A DNA stretch of 64,000 nt from Archegozetes longisetosus (Eukaryota; Arthropoda; Arachnida; Sarcoptiformes; Trhypochthoniidae). This document shows, one piece after another, positions 1-12,397 of the stretch. The stretch is from positions 3,210,001 through 3,274,000 of the forward strand of contig JAEMBT020000008.1 in the NCBI GenBank assembly GCA_018873245.2, read 5' to 3'. Position numbers and translations under genes: made by a program. Position 1 is the first letter of the stretch. Each line of letters starts with the position of its first letter. The notes beneath the pieces were generated by a model. The model searched no databases. It was not told the DNA's origin and was given only the letters and a program-made list of their open reading frames with translations.

Positions 1-1850
1 AAACTTAAAACTCAAATATGGGGGCGAGTCAAGTCCACTTTCATGTAGTGCCTTCTGGAAACTACTCCCATATTGCACTTCGTCGGAGGTGAGCTAACGT
101 ACCGTTGTACCTCAGTATGAAATGTCTATCCTATGTTTTCATATCTCTCCCGGAAGTAGGATACCAGGGCACGCCCCTGAAGCCAGACCTGGGGGTGGAA
201 TAATGCGAGCGTCTGGTGGTCGTTTCTTCCCTCCTAGGATAATAGCTGGTCTCAGATAAAAAAGGCTACGGGGAATAACAATGAGTTTGCAACCTTAATC
301 GTTGTGGTGGTGAGGGTGCGCAATGACATCACGGCACGAGCATAGTCTTAACCGTATAAGGCATTGGCGCGATTACATAGACATTAGTATCTGGAACGTC
401 GGAACACTGTGTGACAAAGAACCTAAGCTGGTGAGGGAGGCTGCAAAATATCGACTAGATGTAATCGTCGTCTCCGAAACCAGGCCAGGGGAAACGGAAC
501 GCCTGCCCTGAACCTTGTGTGAAGACTTTTCTGGTTTTGACGATCCGCTGTTTGTCCTCATGCGTGTGTGGCGATACTCACGAGCCCCCGGGTGGCCGAT
601 CAGGTGGTTGAATTGTTGCCGAAGGGTTGGAGAGTAGCAGTGCTTGGGTTCAAAGTTGTGAACAGGATCGTAGCGTTAATCCAGATTGTATTCACCAAGT
701 GATGGGCTGGAGTACACTGCTTTCCTGGATGAAGTGGCTATGGTACTCAATTCAGTGCCTTCCATGGATTCTGTAATGCTTCTCGGGGACTTCAACACAC
801 ATGTGGGGATGGATGACCAGACCTGGGGGAGTGTGACTGGAAGGAACGATGACGGTAATTTTAACACAAATGGTAGGCTACTCTTGGACTTTTATTCATG
901 TAGCAGCCTGCACATTATGAGCACCTACTTCAAACTTCGGGACATCCACAAGTACATATGACAGAGCGGGGCTTGTGGACAGAAGTCCCTGATCGACTTT
1001 GCTGTCGTCCCAACAGATCTCAAGTCCTGGGTGATGGATATTCGCGTTAAAAGGGGGGCTGAACGTCAACCGATCACTACCTGGTTGTCTGCAAGCTACG
1101 GACCTCAACCAAATCTGATTCTATTCGAAATATGGCTCGAAGGACCTTTAGGATAAAAAATGCGAGAGGTTGAGGGAGTAGTCTGTGGTCAACAACTTGG
1201 CAAACAACGTGAACCAAAATCCCTCCCAAATTCTATCGGTTGAATTGAATGCGGAAACTGAGCGGTGCTTATTTAAAATGTGTATCACTAGTGCTGCAGC
1301 GGAAGTTTGCTGACTTAAATGCGTCGGAGAAAAGCCGGTCAGGCGATGTACTCCTTCGTAGTCTAAGGAGCTGCAATTGCTTGTTAAAGAGAAGAAGGCT
1401 TACCAGGCTTGGTTTGGGAAAGCAGCTTCTGATTCTCATCGTCTCTACTATATTTCGAAAAAATGGCCGTAAAAGAAGCTGTGAAGTCTGCAAAGGCCCA
1501 ATCGTAGGAGAACTACGGAGTGGCTTTGGAAAAAAACTTTAGAGATGCACCAAAAGTATCCTGGCGGATCATTCTCCGCCTCAGATCAGAAAAAGTGGCT
1601 TCTGCAAACTCTATTAAGGACCGAAGCGGAAGTGTCTTGACTAGAATTGATGATATCCTCCAGAGATAGTAGGAATACTTTGACGAATTGCTTAATTCTG
1701 TCAGCAATGGCAACCAAATGCGTGAGCTATATTACGGGATGAAGAATAATCCAACACTGGCAGAGGTGAGGGCGATAATCAAGTCACTCAAACCGGGTAA
1801 AACTGCTGGTGTCGATGAAATCCAGTCAAAGATGCTCAGAGCTCTTAGTA
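1..1850 (+). mobile_element. Broken non-LTR retrotransposon (LINE), 5' untranslated part, endonuclease and start of reverse transcriptase
   Basis: Fragments of one LINE reading forward in shifting frames. Around 380-470 the start of an APE-type endonuclease is readable (SIWNVGTLCDKEPKLVREA). Around 775-810 comes the LGDFNTHVG motif of the same domain, and around 1740-1850 the start of a reverse transcriptase (SLKPGKTAGVDEIQSKML). The type resembles the many animal proteins annotated as craniofacial development protein 2-like. Stops and frameshifts throughout show it is dead. The bases before 320 look like its 5' region. The window begins inside or next to it, so the true left end is not seen. 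Confidence 0.8.
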
Positions 1851-1933
1851 CAGTGACCACCTTTGGACCAGAGCATTCCGGGACAAAAAAATTAAAGGGA
1901 GGACTCTTAGTGTTTGAAATCGCAAATTTATAA

Positions 1934-2356
1934 TTTGTCTACGAAAACTTTTGATATATGAAAAACTTTTACTTGAAAGAGTATCTAGCGTTAGATTTAG
2001 CAGCATTTGTAAATTTAGTATTATTTGAAATGACATTTCTCAATTCACTTAGTCAAGGAATAATTAACTTTTGTACATATCTTTGCTTTGACCATTTTAC
2101 ACTAAAGCGATTTCTTTTATCATCCAAAGATTATGCATAATACTGAATATTATCTCCACAAAATCATTGCCGATCTTAATCACCTAAACTTTATCAACAA
2201 TTTTCAAGTTATTAGAAATATCTATCAGTGAAAAAACTTTGCATCACTTCTCAGAACATTTTAGATTTCTGTTTTCTGAGTTAAATTTTAATACTACACT
2301 GTTAGAATTTCAGCACTCATCAAAGAGCTCGTCACCATTAATATTAATATTTAGAT
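1934..2356. other. No gene recognised
   Basis: AT-rich sequence between the LINE fragment and the foldback element. No coding similarity or clear repeat was seen. Confidence 0.4.
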
Positions 2357-2959
2357 GGGTAAATCCGGGCTAATGGGTCTAAAGAGGTTCCTGACCTCCC
2401 ACCCCCAAGTGTGATATATCATTGGATTCAGTTGGTCAAGCGGAACACTTTGATACCATACTTGACTACTTTCAACCCGAACCTGACCACTTCTGAACAA
2501 TTCTCGATGGGAGTGGCTGACCAGGCTAAGTAATATATCGATGGACTCAGGACATCGAAATGAGTATTTTGATAACTCACTTGATCAATGATCATAAGTA
2601 GTTCTCGAGATATCCACCATTGTTTGGTTTAGTACCTCGTAATGGATAAACCTGCATTCTCGAGTTGTAACCCAAACAAGCCTGATATAAACTAATGGGG
2701 AATAAGTTAGGTCGCAAAGCGACCTAACTTATTATAACTTAGTTTAAATCAGGTTTGGCTTGGGTTACAACTTGGTAAAGCCAGGTTTACCTATTTTCCA
2801 GGGGGTTAGGTCTCGGTGGCCAGAAGTTGTTTGGTTCAGGCTGGAAGTAGTCAAGTGTGATATTAAAATGTTCAGCTCGGCGAACTGAATCCAATAATGT
2901 ATTACACTTTGAGGTGGGGGATCGGGAACCTCTTTAGACCCATTAGCCCCGATTTACCC
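2357..2959. repeat. Foldback (palindromic) element, family A
   Basis: About 600 bp with long imperfect inverted arms. The left end reads GGGTAAATCCGGGCTAATGG and the right end is its reverse complement with few changes. The next 60 bases of each arm (through TTGGATTCAG) also match in inverted orientation. Near the middle lies a perfect palindrome at 2701-2733 (AATAAGTTAGGTCGC, AAA, then its reverse complement). No coding capacity, so a non-autonomous foldback/MITE-type element. The stretch from AGAGGTTCCTGACC to TTGGATTCAG is shared with the core of the palindrome at 15.27-16.83 kb. Confidence 0.85.
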
Positions 2960-2992
2960 GATTATTCCATAAGGTATTGGATGCATATCCAT

Positions 2993-3199
2993 TAGGCACA
3001 AGACCGAGAGGAAGACCTTGAACAAGAAGCAGACCAGGCGCTTAAAACCTGCGACAGGCTTTCTTTAAGGAATTGGGCCGATATTGTGGTAGCGGCGGAA
3101 GATCGGATTGCATGGAAAGGATTCCTTCGTGGATTGTCCTCGCGACCCTCAAGTATAAGCGGGCCCGAAATGAATGAATAAACGAATGAAAACAAATAT
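2993..3199 (+). mobile_element. LINE 3' end fragment
   Basis: Forward reading gives the typical C-terminus of animal RTE/CR1-like LINE proteins: RPRGRP-like bases near 3000, then LRNWADIVVAAEDRIAWKGF (about 3063-3125). The tail is rich in AATGAATGAATAAA. It may be the 3' part of the LINE whose 5' part lies at 1-1850, with the middle lost and the foldback element lying between. Confidence 0.65.
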
Positions 3200-3767
3200 A
3201 TATTTTCGCTGAATGGTTTTTTACATTGTCATTATCAGCCACCAATTTAATGCTCTGGTTAAGATCAAATTAAAGTTTAAATATGAACAAATCTTTGCCG
3301 ACTTATATGTCGCATAGTGTACTCTGTCTTTAAGTGTGCAACAGATACACTTAAGCCCAAAGTGCAGGTTGAAACCAGAGCTATAGTCTGAGCTGCGTTT
3401 ATGAGTTTCTCATTGGTATAAATACTTCTCAAGTATTGTATTTCATACACGCTATAAAATAATTAAGATTAAAAGTACAAAACCTTGCCGAAAATTAAAT
3501 TAGAAGACTCTGATCTAAATCAGCATTGCTTGGAAAGTAGTGTCAACTATTTTAGGATCAATCGTAAATAATTTTTTAGGAATTTTTTATTTGTTCAGCT
3601 TTGGAACCTTAAACTAAATATTTTTACTTGGAGGAGCTTGAGCTTGGCTTGAAGGCAGAGCCACTGCCGTAGCCAGCTTTTTTGGTCTGGGGGGCTAAAT
3701 GTCTGAAAATTCTCAGTTAAGATAAGCTTTATTTAATTAAAATTTAATACAATAAAATTTTTCTGTT
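3200..3767. other. No gene recognised
   Basis: AT-rich intergenic DNA between the LINE tail and the hAT fragment. No coding similarity found. Confidence 0.4.
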
Positions 3768-4280
3768 TCAATGATTTTTACCAAATCTAATGGCAAAATT
3801 ATCTAGATTAATAGATAATGCAATTTCTCTTTCAATCGAAATAAGAGCCAAACCGTTTAATCTGTTATTAGACATCGAAATTCTCAAATAAGTTTTAATT
3901 CTTCTTAATGTTGAAAAACTCTTTTCACACGAAACATTAACACATCCTATAGTTAATGATATCTTAAAATACTTTAATAAATCTGGCATAGAGTTTGAAT
4001 AATCAGTTAATTTTTCATAGATATTAAAAGTAACTTCGCATTCATAGAATAATAATTTTGCAGTTTCAGAATTTGACTTTAAGTTTTCTAGTTTCAATCA
4101 ATAATGAGTAGCAAAAGGCTTCATAATTTCAAAGTTCATGAAATGTTTGGATATTGGATAGCAAGCGCTAACTCCCATTAAAACATCTGTTAATTTATTA
4201 TCAAACCTTTGATTTAACTTAAACTTTGAAAAACCTTTGGGGTGGCTATAGCTGGCTACGGCTGTGGGCAGAGCATACAA
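3768..4280 (-). pseudogene. hAT-family transposase, C-terminal remnant
   Basis: Two reading frames on the minus strand (about 4280-4098 and 4097-3768), separated by one stop codon, together give the end of a hAT transposase. The last ~110 residues carry the hAT dimerisation signature, with SCEKSFSTLRRIKTYLR followed by NNRLNGLALISIEREI, as in ZMYM1-like domesticated and free hAT proteins. The upstream part (RFDNKLTDVLMGV...) fits the region preceding the dimerisation domain. The N-terminal zinc finger and DDE core are absent, so this is a fossil. It lies about 0.75 kb upstream of the ZNFX1-PARP gene. Confidence 0.8.
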
Positions 4281-5028
4281 GCTTACAGATAAACCATATT
4301 GAGCGTTGCAGCATAATGCATCTCTTCAGATATTGTGCATATACAGTAAAATTTGTCTATCCTAAACATGAAGCTAAGTCCTTTTTTTAAAATAGACGTA
4401 ACTGAATATATAAGAAATTTAGGCTCAGTTTTTCTAAAAGGAGCTTCACTACATGTTTAAGATGGACAGGTTTAACTGCAGAGTCAACTCTAGTATTAAT
4501 CTTGCATTGCATATGATCAGTTGTTTTTTTGAACGAAGAAAAATTTCATATTCATTGCTTATGTTTCCTATTAAATATAAACAGTTATAATCTATTATTT
4601 GAGCTGATGTTATCGACAAACTTCAGATTTTTTAAATTCCTTCAGCAATAAACTCTTGCATCCAAAGGGCGTGTTTGTTGATGAAGTCATAAAGTTGAGT
4701 TTCTGTTAATGAAACCTTCTAAGTTTTCAAGGGCGAGGACAATTATAATAATCTTAAAGTTGAATTAAGTATTTTTGATGAATCATCTCATAAACTTTGC
4801 CATTTAACTGATAGCATTAACACATCATATTTGGTATATCCTCACAAATAATTCTTCATAACAACTACATCTAAAAGTTACATCAATACTGTTTAGTTGT
4901 CTTGTAATCAACATGCGTGAGATACTATTGAGATGCAGCTTATTGCTTCACATCTGCTCTAATTTGTATGCGATAACTTGTTTTTTGAATAGATCATATG
5001 ATTTGCAAGTCTGAAAGTTAGTTTGAAA
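4281..5028. other. Upstream region of the helicase-PARP gene; no gene recognised
   Basis: AT-rich sequence that should contain the promoter of the gene starting at 5029. At 4343 a string ACAGTAAAATTTG resembles the start of the repeats at 25833 and 33407. No upstream coding exon was seen. Confidence 0.4.
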
Positions 5029-8000
5029 ATGAAACGACAAATTAGTGCACAAAGCGATAGCTTCAAGGGATCAGCAAATAAACGAATTATCCAGAATTCT
5101 ATCTCCGAAGATAAAATAAATACAAGAATTAATAATACTTTTGAATGTAAAAGTCTGATCGAAGCAAACGAGAGAAAAATCAATGGAAAGCAACAACAGA
5201 GCTATTCTGAAAGCAGTGATGGACAGCATTTAGAACTAAGCAATCTTAAAAGAATCTCACAAAGCAATAAATGTAAGAAATTATTGGAAAACATTAATCT
5301 GAGATATATCACTTGAATCTGATGCTTTTAGGCCTAAGAACCTACAATAACAAGATTACGCCCTATAAGCGATTGCAGCAATTCATCAGAAAATACTCTC
5401 CATATCCAACTGAGCTCTTACTTAATCTAAAAAGGGATATGTTTTCAAACTTGGTTTCAAATCAAGGTAAACTAAAAAGAAAGTCTAGTGATTATCTACC
5501 TTTGTGTAAAGTTATTCATCTATTATCTTTGATTTGTGATTGTGATCCCGATGTGCTCAAACCTTATTTTAACGAAATCAATGCAAAAGACTTCAATAAT
5601 TTAATGACCAAATTTTTGAACAGTTTTACTGCATTTTTTGACCCGATACAAACCTTAAACAAGGAATTACACAGAAATGCATTTGAAGATTTGGTCAAAT
5701 TTTTGAGTAATTATCAAATAATTTTGCAGAAATCTTCAGTGAGAAAAGTCTCATCAATTGTTTATCCTTTGAGCGCAGCTGTTTTGAGTTGTGATAAAAG
5801 TGAAACAATTAGTCAATATTCAGTCAATTCAGTACAAGTTATCAAATCTTTATGTGAATCAAGTGATCAAAATCTGCAATACAATGGATTTATTGAAAAT
5901 CTGAACTTCAAATGTGACTTCAGAGAAATTTCTTTATTGCCGACAGCTGATGACATACATTCATTTAAGAAACCACTCATTTGCAGAAATATTGTTGAAG
6001 GAAAGTATAAGAGTGTTGACCACTATTTAGACGTACAGTTCCGACTGCTTCGTGAGGACTTGATTCGCCCATTACGTGAAGGAATACATGAGTATCTGGC
6101 AAATTTGAAAGAAAATAAGCCTCATAAGAAGCCGAAAGATATCAGACTATACTTCAATGTAAGAATAACTGGCTCCAAATTCATAAACGGTTTAGTATAT
6201 AGCGCAACTTTTAATATTGAAGATTACAAACATGTTCAGTGGCAGGTATCTAACAATTCAAAGTTGTTTTACCATAATCATTTAACATCTGTTCAACTTC
6301 AATAGAATAGCAAACAATTAATGTATGGCTCAATCTTATGCTTAACTTCAAACAACTTCAAGACTTTCTGTTTTGCAACCGTTGTTGGAATGAGGGATCC
6401 AAACCTATTAGCGAAAGGAAAATTTCAGTTGCAAATGCAAATTCAATCCATGAGCGAAGAGGTTATGAATCTCACTTCTGGGCCACTAACTATGGCCGAA
6501 TCACAGACTTATTTTGAATCATATCGAAATAATTTACTAGCTCTGCAACGATTCAAGTCTAATGAGTTTCCACTAAAAGACTATATAATTAATGTCTCGA
6601 CTGATATTAAAAATTTGTCACATTTGAATAAAAATGCACTTTATGATTTGAGTCATTCACTTTCTATAGAAAAGAAGATGAAAAAGTTCGTTGAGACTCC
6701 GAATCCAGGGAATAATATAAATAATAATATAAGATTAAATCAGCTTGATCAAAGTCATATTAAACAAAGTGAACTAAAAAGGTTTTTGTGTTGAGCGATC
6801 GCAGTTGGCCTAGTGCTAGTCTTTTGGGAGTAGATGATTCGCAATATGAGGCAATCAAAGCTGCTCTGACCAAACAACTGGTTATAATTGAAGGCCCGCC
6901 TGGAACAGGAAAAACATTTGTCGGCTTGAAAATAGTTGAGATGTTGTTGCGTAATAAAAAACAATGGAATACAAAGCAAACTTCTTCACCAATTCTTGTC
7001 CTTTGTCATAGTAATCATGGTTTAGATAAGTTTTTAGAAGGAGTGGTTCCTTTCTGCGAGGAAATCAATGGTATCGTTAGAATCGGCGGTCGCTCTGAAA
7101 GTGAAATTCTCGAAAAATATTGTCTGAAAAACCTTAGGCAACAAATGCAAATGCCTCGTCACATCTTAAAATCACTTGAAGATACAGAAAACGACTTAAA
7201 GATAATTCAAAATGATTTATTTTCGTTGCAGAATGACGTACAAATGTGTAAATTAAGAATATTAGGTAATCAATTGAAAGCAACTATAGAAAAAATGAGA
7301 CCAAATCTTAAGATGAAAAGTTTGATCGAACAATTCAGATCAATATATGATTCAAACTTTGGGTTAGCACTAACAAAATGGTTGATTTCAAAACTAGTTT
7401 TGAAAACTATTTGGATACACACAAAAGAACCCAATGAAAAGGTTCAATTCAAAAACTTCGTTGAATCAGATGATGAAAACCTGAAACTATTAAATGATTA
7501 TTTGATTCAAAAGATAAATGGAAGAATACAGCGCGAAAGCAATTTTGAATTCAGCTCTGATTACGTGATGTCTGACGAAGAAGTTATGAGAATTACAGAT
7601 ATAACTCAAATGTCATACAATGATCGGTGGCGTCTGTATAGATTCTGGTGCCATATCTATTGTCAATCAAAGCAGCAGCAATTAAATGAATTGAATGAAG
7701 AATATGATAAAAAACTTAAATACTTAATTAATCTGAAAGCAAATACTTTTGGCAATCAAACAGAGTTCATCTCATGTAAAGAAGAATTAAAGCATATTGA
7801 AAGACAATTGTCTTTAGCTGAATCTCAAATAATAGACTCCAGGAAAAAGCTGTTGGGCTATGAATTGAGGATCACTATCGAAGAATGTGACAAATATTTA
7901 AACAAAAAAGAAATTGAGAAACTATTAGACACTTATAACAAGAATTTTGATTTAGCGCTTGTGCATTGGTTGAGTGATTTGAGGGAAGTCTTCCAAGAAA

Positions 8001-11000
8001 TCGAAAGTTCAGAAGATCAAGAGATCAGTAATACGATTACTGAAAGCATGGATCAAACGCAAAGTTTCACTTCTGTTGATTCAAAATCTGAAGACCAACT
8101 TGAAATCGACGAGGAAGAAGTCCAGAATATATTTGACTCACGTATTTATGATAACGAACAATGTTATGATAATTTCTCTTATTTTGAGAACATGACTGAC
8201 ATAACTGTCTCTGAAGAATTTATAGGATTAGGCTTTGGTCTATCCGAAAGTCTTAGAAATAGAATTGATAAACAAGTGATGCGTCAATTAAATTTTGACG
8301 ACGTCATGACCTATCATGAAGTCATGAGAATTACTAATATATCTAAACTTTCGACTAAAGATCGTTGGCGTCTATATAGATATTGGCGAAAAAATTATTG
8401 CTGGGAGAAAAATGTCTTAATCAAAGAAGCGATCAAATTATACTCTGAAAAATTGAAACAACTCCAAAGAATAAGACTCGAACAAAACTTGTATGTAATT
8501 AGATATTGTGACATTATAGGAGTCACTATTACTGAAGCTGCAAAATACAGGAATGTTATTCAACAAATCGATCCGTTAATAGTTGTGGTGGAAGAAGCAG
8601 CTCAAGTTCTTGAAAGTCATGTGGTGACCGTTCTAACGAAAAGCACTAAACATTTGATACTAATCGGAGACCACCAACAGCTCAAACCTAATCCCACTGT
8701 TCACGACTTGGCTGTTAATTACAATTTGAATGTTTCATTACTTGAAAGAATGATCAAAAACGGTTTGCCTTACCATCAGTTGAAAGTTCAGTATCGAATG
8801 AGGCCATGTTTTTCTTCACTATTAGTACCACATATTTATAAAGAATTAAGAGATCACGAATCTGTTAATGATTATGAAGATATAAGAGGTATTATAACTT
8901 ATTTTGATTTGTGTGTAAATTTGCCATCTCTCTAGTTTAGATATCTAATAATTTTCAAAATATAATTTTTGACTAACGAATATTCTTAATATTCTGTTGC
9001 TTACGAGCAAGTCAATATAAGTACCATTCGTAGGTTATCTTGTTCAATCAATGAAAGATGGAAAACCTTACTTCTCAGTTCTCTTACTCTCTGCTCGATT
9101 TTATTGTTTAATTGGATGCTTGACTTCTAGGTGTTTTGAAAACTATGTTCTTCATTAATCACAATCATACGGAATCTGTTTCAACAAATTTCAACAAAAC
9201 TGTTAAGAACGAATTCGAGGCAGAATTCATTGTTCGTTTGGCTAGATATTTGGTTTTGCAAGAGTACAAACCATCTCAAATAACAATACTGACCACGTAT
9301 TCGGCACAATTGTTTCTTATAAAACAACTCATCAAGACTTACGACATACTGAAAGAAGTTCGCGCCGCTATTTTAGACAACTATCAGGGACAAGAATGTG
9401 ATATTATTCTGCTATCATTTGTCAGAAGTAACAATGAAGGAAATATCGATCTTCTGGAAGTTCCCAATCGTGTAAATGTTGCACTTTCTAGAGCTCGAAT
9501 TGCAATGTATTGCATCGGAAACTTTGATTTCCTTTCAAAGAAAAGTCAGTTATGGTATGAGATCAGAAAGAAGCTGATAAGAACTGGACAAATCGGTTCA
9601 AAATTAGAACTATTTTGTCAAAATCATCCGAAAAATAAGACAGTTGTTTCAAAAGCATCAGATTTTGATCGTGTTCCTGAAGGTGGATGTCTTGAAAAGT
9701 GTACTGAATTGCTCAGGTGTGGTCACATTTGTGGACGCTTTTGTCACAATAACGATAAGGAACATAAAACTAATATCTGTGATGAGAAATGTTTGAAAAC
9801 GTTGTGTGAATTACAGCATGAGTGCAAAGATAAGTGTCATTTTCCTAATAAATGTATTCCCTGTCCAGTTATAGTTAACAAAACTATCCCATCGTGTGGT
9901 CATCAAATCAAACTCAAATGTTCTACCGATCCATTGAATTCTCTTTGTACTAATCCATGCTCTAAAATCTTGTCGTGTGGCCATCCATGCACTCAAATTT
10001 GCACCAATGATTGTAATGCAAAAATATGCAGTTTTATAGTTGCATTTGACTTAAAATGTGGCCATAGAGTAGAAGTTGAATGCGGAAACCAATCGGATGT
10101 GAAAACGAAACTTGAAGATTGCACTGAAAAATGTGGAACATTACTGAAATGTTCTCATGAATGCCAGGGAAGTTGTGGTGAATGCCATCAAAAGCGTTTA
10201 CATATATCTTGCCTCGAAAAGTGTGAACGAATACTGACATGTGGTCATTCGTGTATAGATTTATGCGGTCGTAATTGCATTTGTAAACTCAATTGTTATG
10301 CTATAAAGCTTGAAAACTTCGAGCTCAACTCCAGAGTTCGGACAGATTTGTTGGTAAAAATTAAACGATTCCGAATACAAATGACTGAATTTAAGAAAAA
10401 ACTTTTTATATGTGACCCTCGTATATTTTCAACAATTTTAAGAGAGTTGAATAACTTGGAAATTAGTTTTAATATAGAATCAGACCATTCGTTGATGAAG
10501 AGAAAGTTTGAAATGATTCAACAAATTGCCGCATTCAAACAACTTTTGTTGGAATTGAATCATATTCTAGGTTTTAGGCAAGACTTCGAGCAAATATATC
10601 AGTTGACGAGTAGTTTAAATGACAGATTTGACGAGTTTCTCACTTTTATTGATGAGAACTATTCAGATAACTTGCAGCAAATTTTCGATGCTAAACAAGA
10701 AATGAATCGCTTTTTGGCAATAGCAGAAGCGTCGAAACTAATAATAGAAAACAGATTTTATGGACAAGAGAAACAGTCATTAATTGAAGCATTCAGATTG
10801 TTATCAACGTTAGAACCATTTACTGACGAAAATGAGTCAACATTCAGAGTATTAGTTAGTAGTGGAGAAAGACATAAATCAATGTCGCAATTGGAAAATA
10901 TATCGGAAGTTTCGCCTCACTCTTTGATTATTAAAGCTTTTGTTAAGAAAAGTAAAGCTCACACCAATGTCAACATTAATATAAAAAGTATTAAACGATA

Positions 11001-11774
11001 CAACAATACAGACTTGAGGAAAAGCTTCGAAAATAGTTTCAGTAAAGATAATCGCATGTTATTATGGCACGGAACAAGCCAGGCAAACTTAGAATCAATT
11101 TTTGAAGAGGGCCTTAAACTACCAGCGAGTACTGGCAATCAAATGTTTGGTCGAGGAATATATTTTGCTGATAGAGTTACCAAAAGTTTGAATTATACAG
11201 ATTGTGGTAGAAATAAATCAGGAATCGGAACTCTATTGCTGTGTGAAGTAGCAGTTGGAAATATGTTAGTATTAAATTAACCGTTAATAATTAGGGATGC
11301 CAATTCTCTAGCTTTCAGTCTCTAGCCTTCAACGCGGGTCTAAAGCTGCAGATTAAGTTTTTATCCATCCTTTTGATTTCAAACTCACTGGGAAGTAATT
11401 CTCAAAAGTTATGCTACAGTCGCCCCTTTGAATTGTTTCCGCAGCTTCGACTCGATGAAGTGTTGGGATCCCTATTATTAACTTATTTATAGACTCGAAA
11501 ACTTATAATTCTATGTAATGAACACAGGCTTGGAACGACAACTGCAAATCATTACATAGAACTCCCAAATGGCTATCAAAGTGTCAAAGGTATCGGTAAA
11601 CAAACTCCAGATCCAAATGATAACTATATGATAGAAAACAAATTGTTAGTGCCTTTAGGAAAAACCATTCCAAGCAACCATTTTTTAAATTCTAGCTTAG
11701 ATTATAATGAGTATGTCATCTATGATCCTAAACGAGTTCTCATTAGGTTTATAGTAGAAGTTGAGCGCATCTAA
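5029..11774 (+). CDS. ZNFX1-type helicase fused to a PARP catalytic domain
   Basis: Predicted exons: 5029-5272, 5332-6245, 6306-8888, 9131-11264 and 11528-11774. All junctions are GT-AG and phase-consistent, giving about 2,040 residues if one base is restored near 6780. The N-terminal ~560 residues match the ZNFX1 leader. An SF1/UPF1-like helicase follows: Walker A GPPGTGKT (~582), EEAA (~1147), GDHQQL, QYRMRP (~1214), NYQGQECD (~1333), VALSRAR (~1362). A cysteine-rich NFX1-type zinc-finger run spans ~1420-1637 (CGHICGRFCH-like units). A helical linker leads to a PARP domain at ~1860-2040 with LWHGTS, GIYFAD and YNEYVIYD, the H-Y-E triad expected of an active ADP-ribosyltransferase. ZNFX1 proteins act in antiviral RNA sensing (vertebrates) and small-RNA inheritance (nematodes); the PARP tail is not part of the ZNFX1 I know. 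The helicase and finger calls are secure; ADP-ribosylation activity is inferred. Confidence 0.85.
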
Positions 11775-11824
11775 ATAGGCAATATTATGACAACAATCCA
11801 ACCGGTTCCAGAAATATTCTTATG

Positions 11825-12241
11825 GTATTCATGCCATGTCATATTATGTACAGAATGATGACCGCCAGACACGTAGCAGTTGTGGGCATTCGTAAGTTAG
11901 TATTCGTACAGAGATATACTATATGCAATATTTAAATGCTTACAGTTGTGGAAAAATCACGATTAGTTTAAATGAATAAATCCTCAGATTTTCAGAAATT
12001 ACCAAATAATGGTTTAAACTTTTTCTTTAACTTTTTAAACAAATTTTTAAAACTTTTGATAAATATTTGTGGAACTTAATAAGTATTGATTTTATCATCG
12101 AAACTAATTGTTTTGATGCGATTCAAGCTCTTATCTGTAGGAAAACTAGCTTGCGAATGACCACAACAGGTACATGTCTGTCAGTAAGCATTGTTTATAT
12201 TAATACACCATTTCGTACATAATATAACATGATATTCGTAC
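11825..12241. repeat. Inverted-repeat element just downstream of the helicase-PARP gene
   Basis: The left arm (about 11825-11893, containing ATGTCATATTATGTAC and GTGGGCATTCG) is matched in reverse complement at about 12153-12241 (CGAATGACCACAAC ... GTACATAATATAACAT). The arms are imperfect, with a small insertion in the right arm. The left arm begins within 60 bp of the gene's stop codon, so it may lie in the 3' untranslated region. Confidence 0.65.
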
Positions 12242-12397
12242 CATCAACATTTCTATGGAATCGATTCAATTGTGACAATGTTGCTTCTCTAGACGATATT
12301 CAGTTTAAACATGATTAGAATTTATTCGTAGTTTCTTAATTTTGAAATGCTTTTCATGAATCCTAACAAATCCACAAATCTGATAATGTTGAACTAT

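Noticed and set aside
6781..6803. A 23-nt GT-AG intron to explain the frame break in the helicase gene
   Set aside because: It keeps phase but is less than half the length of the next shortest intron seen here, and it removes residues that appear homologous to other ZNFX1 proteins.
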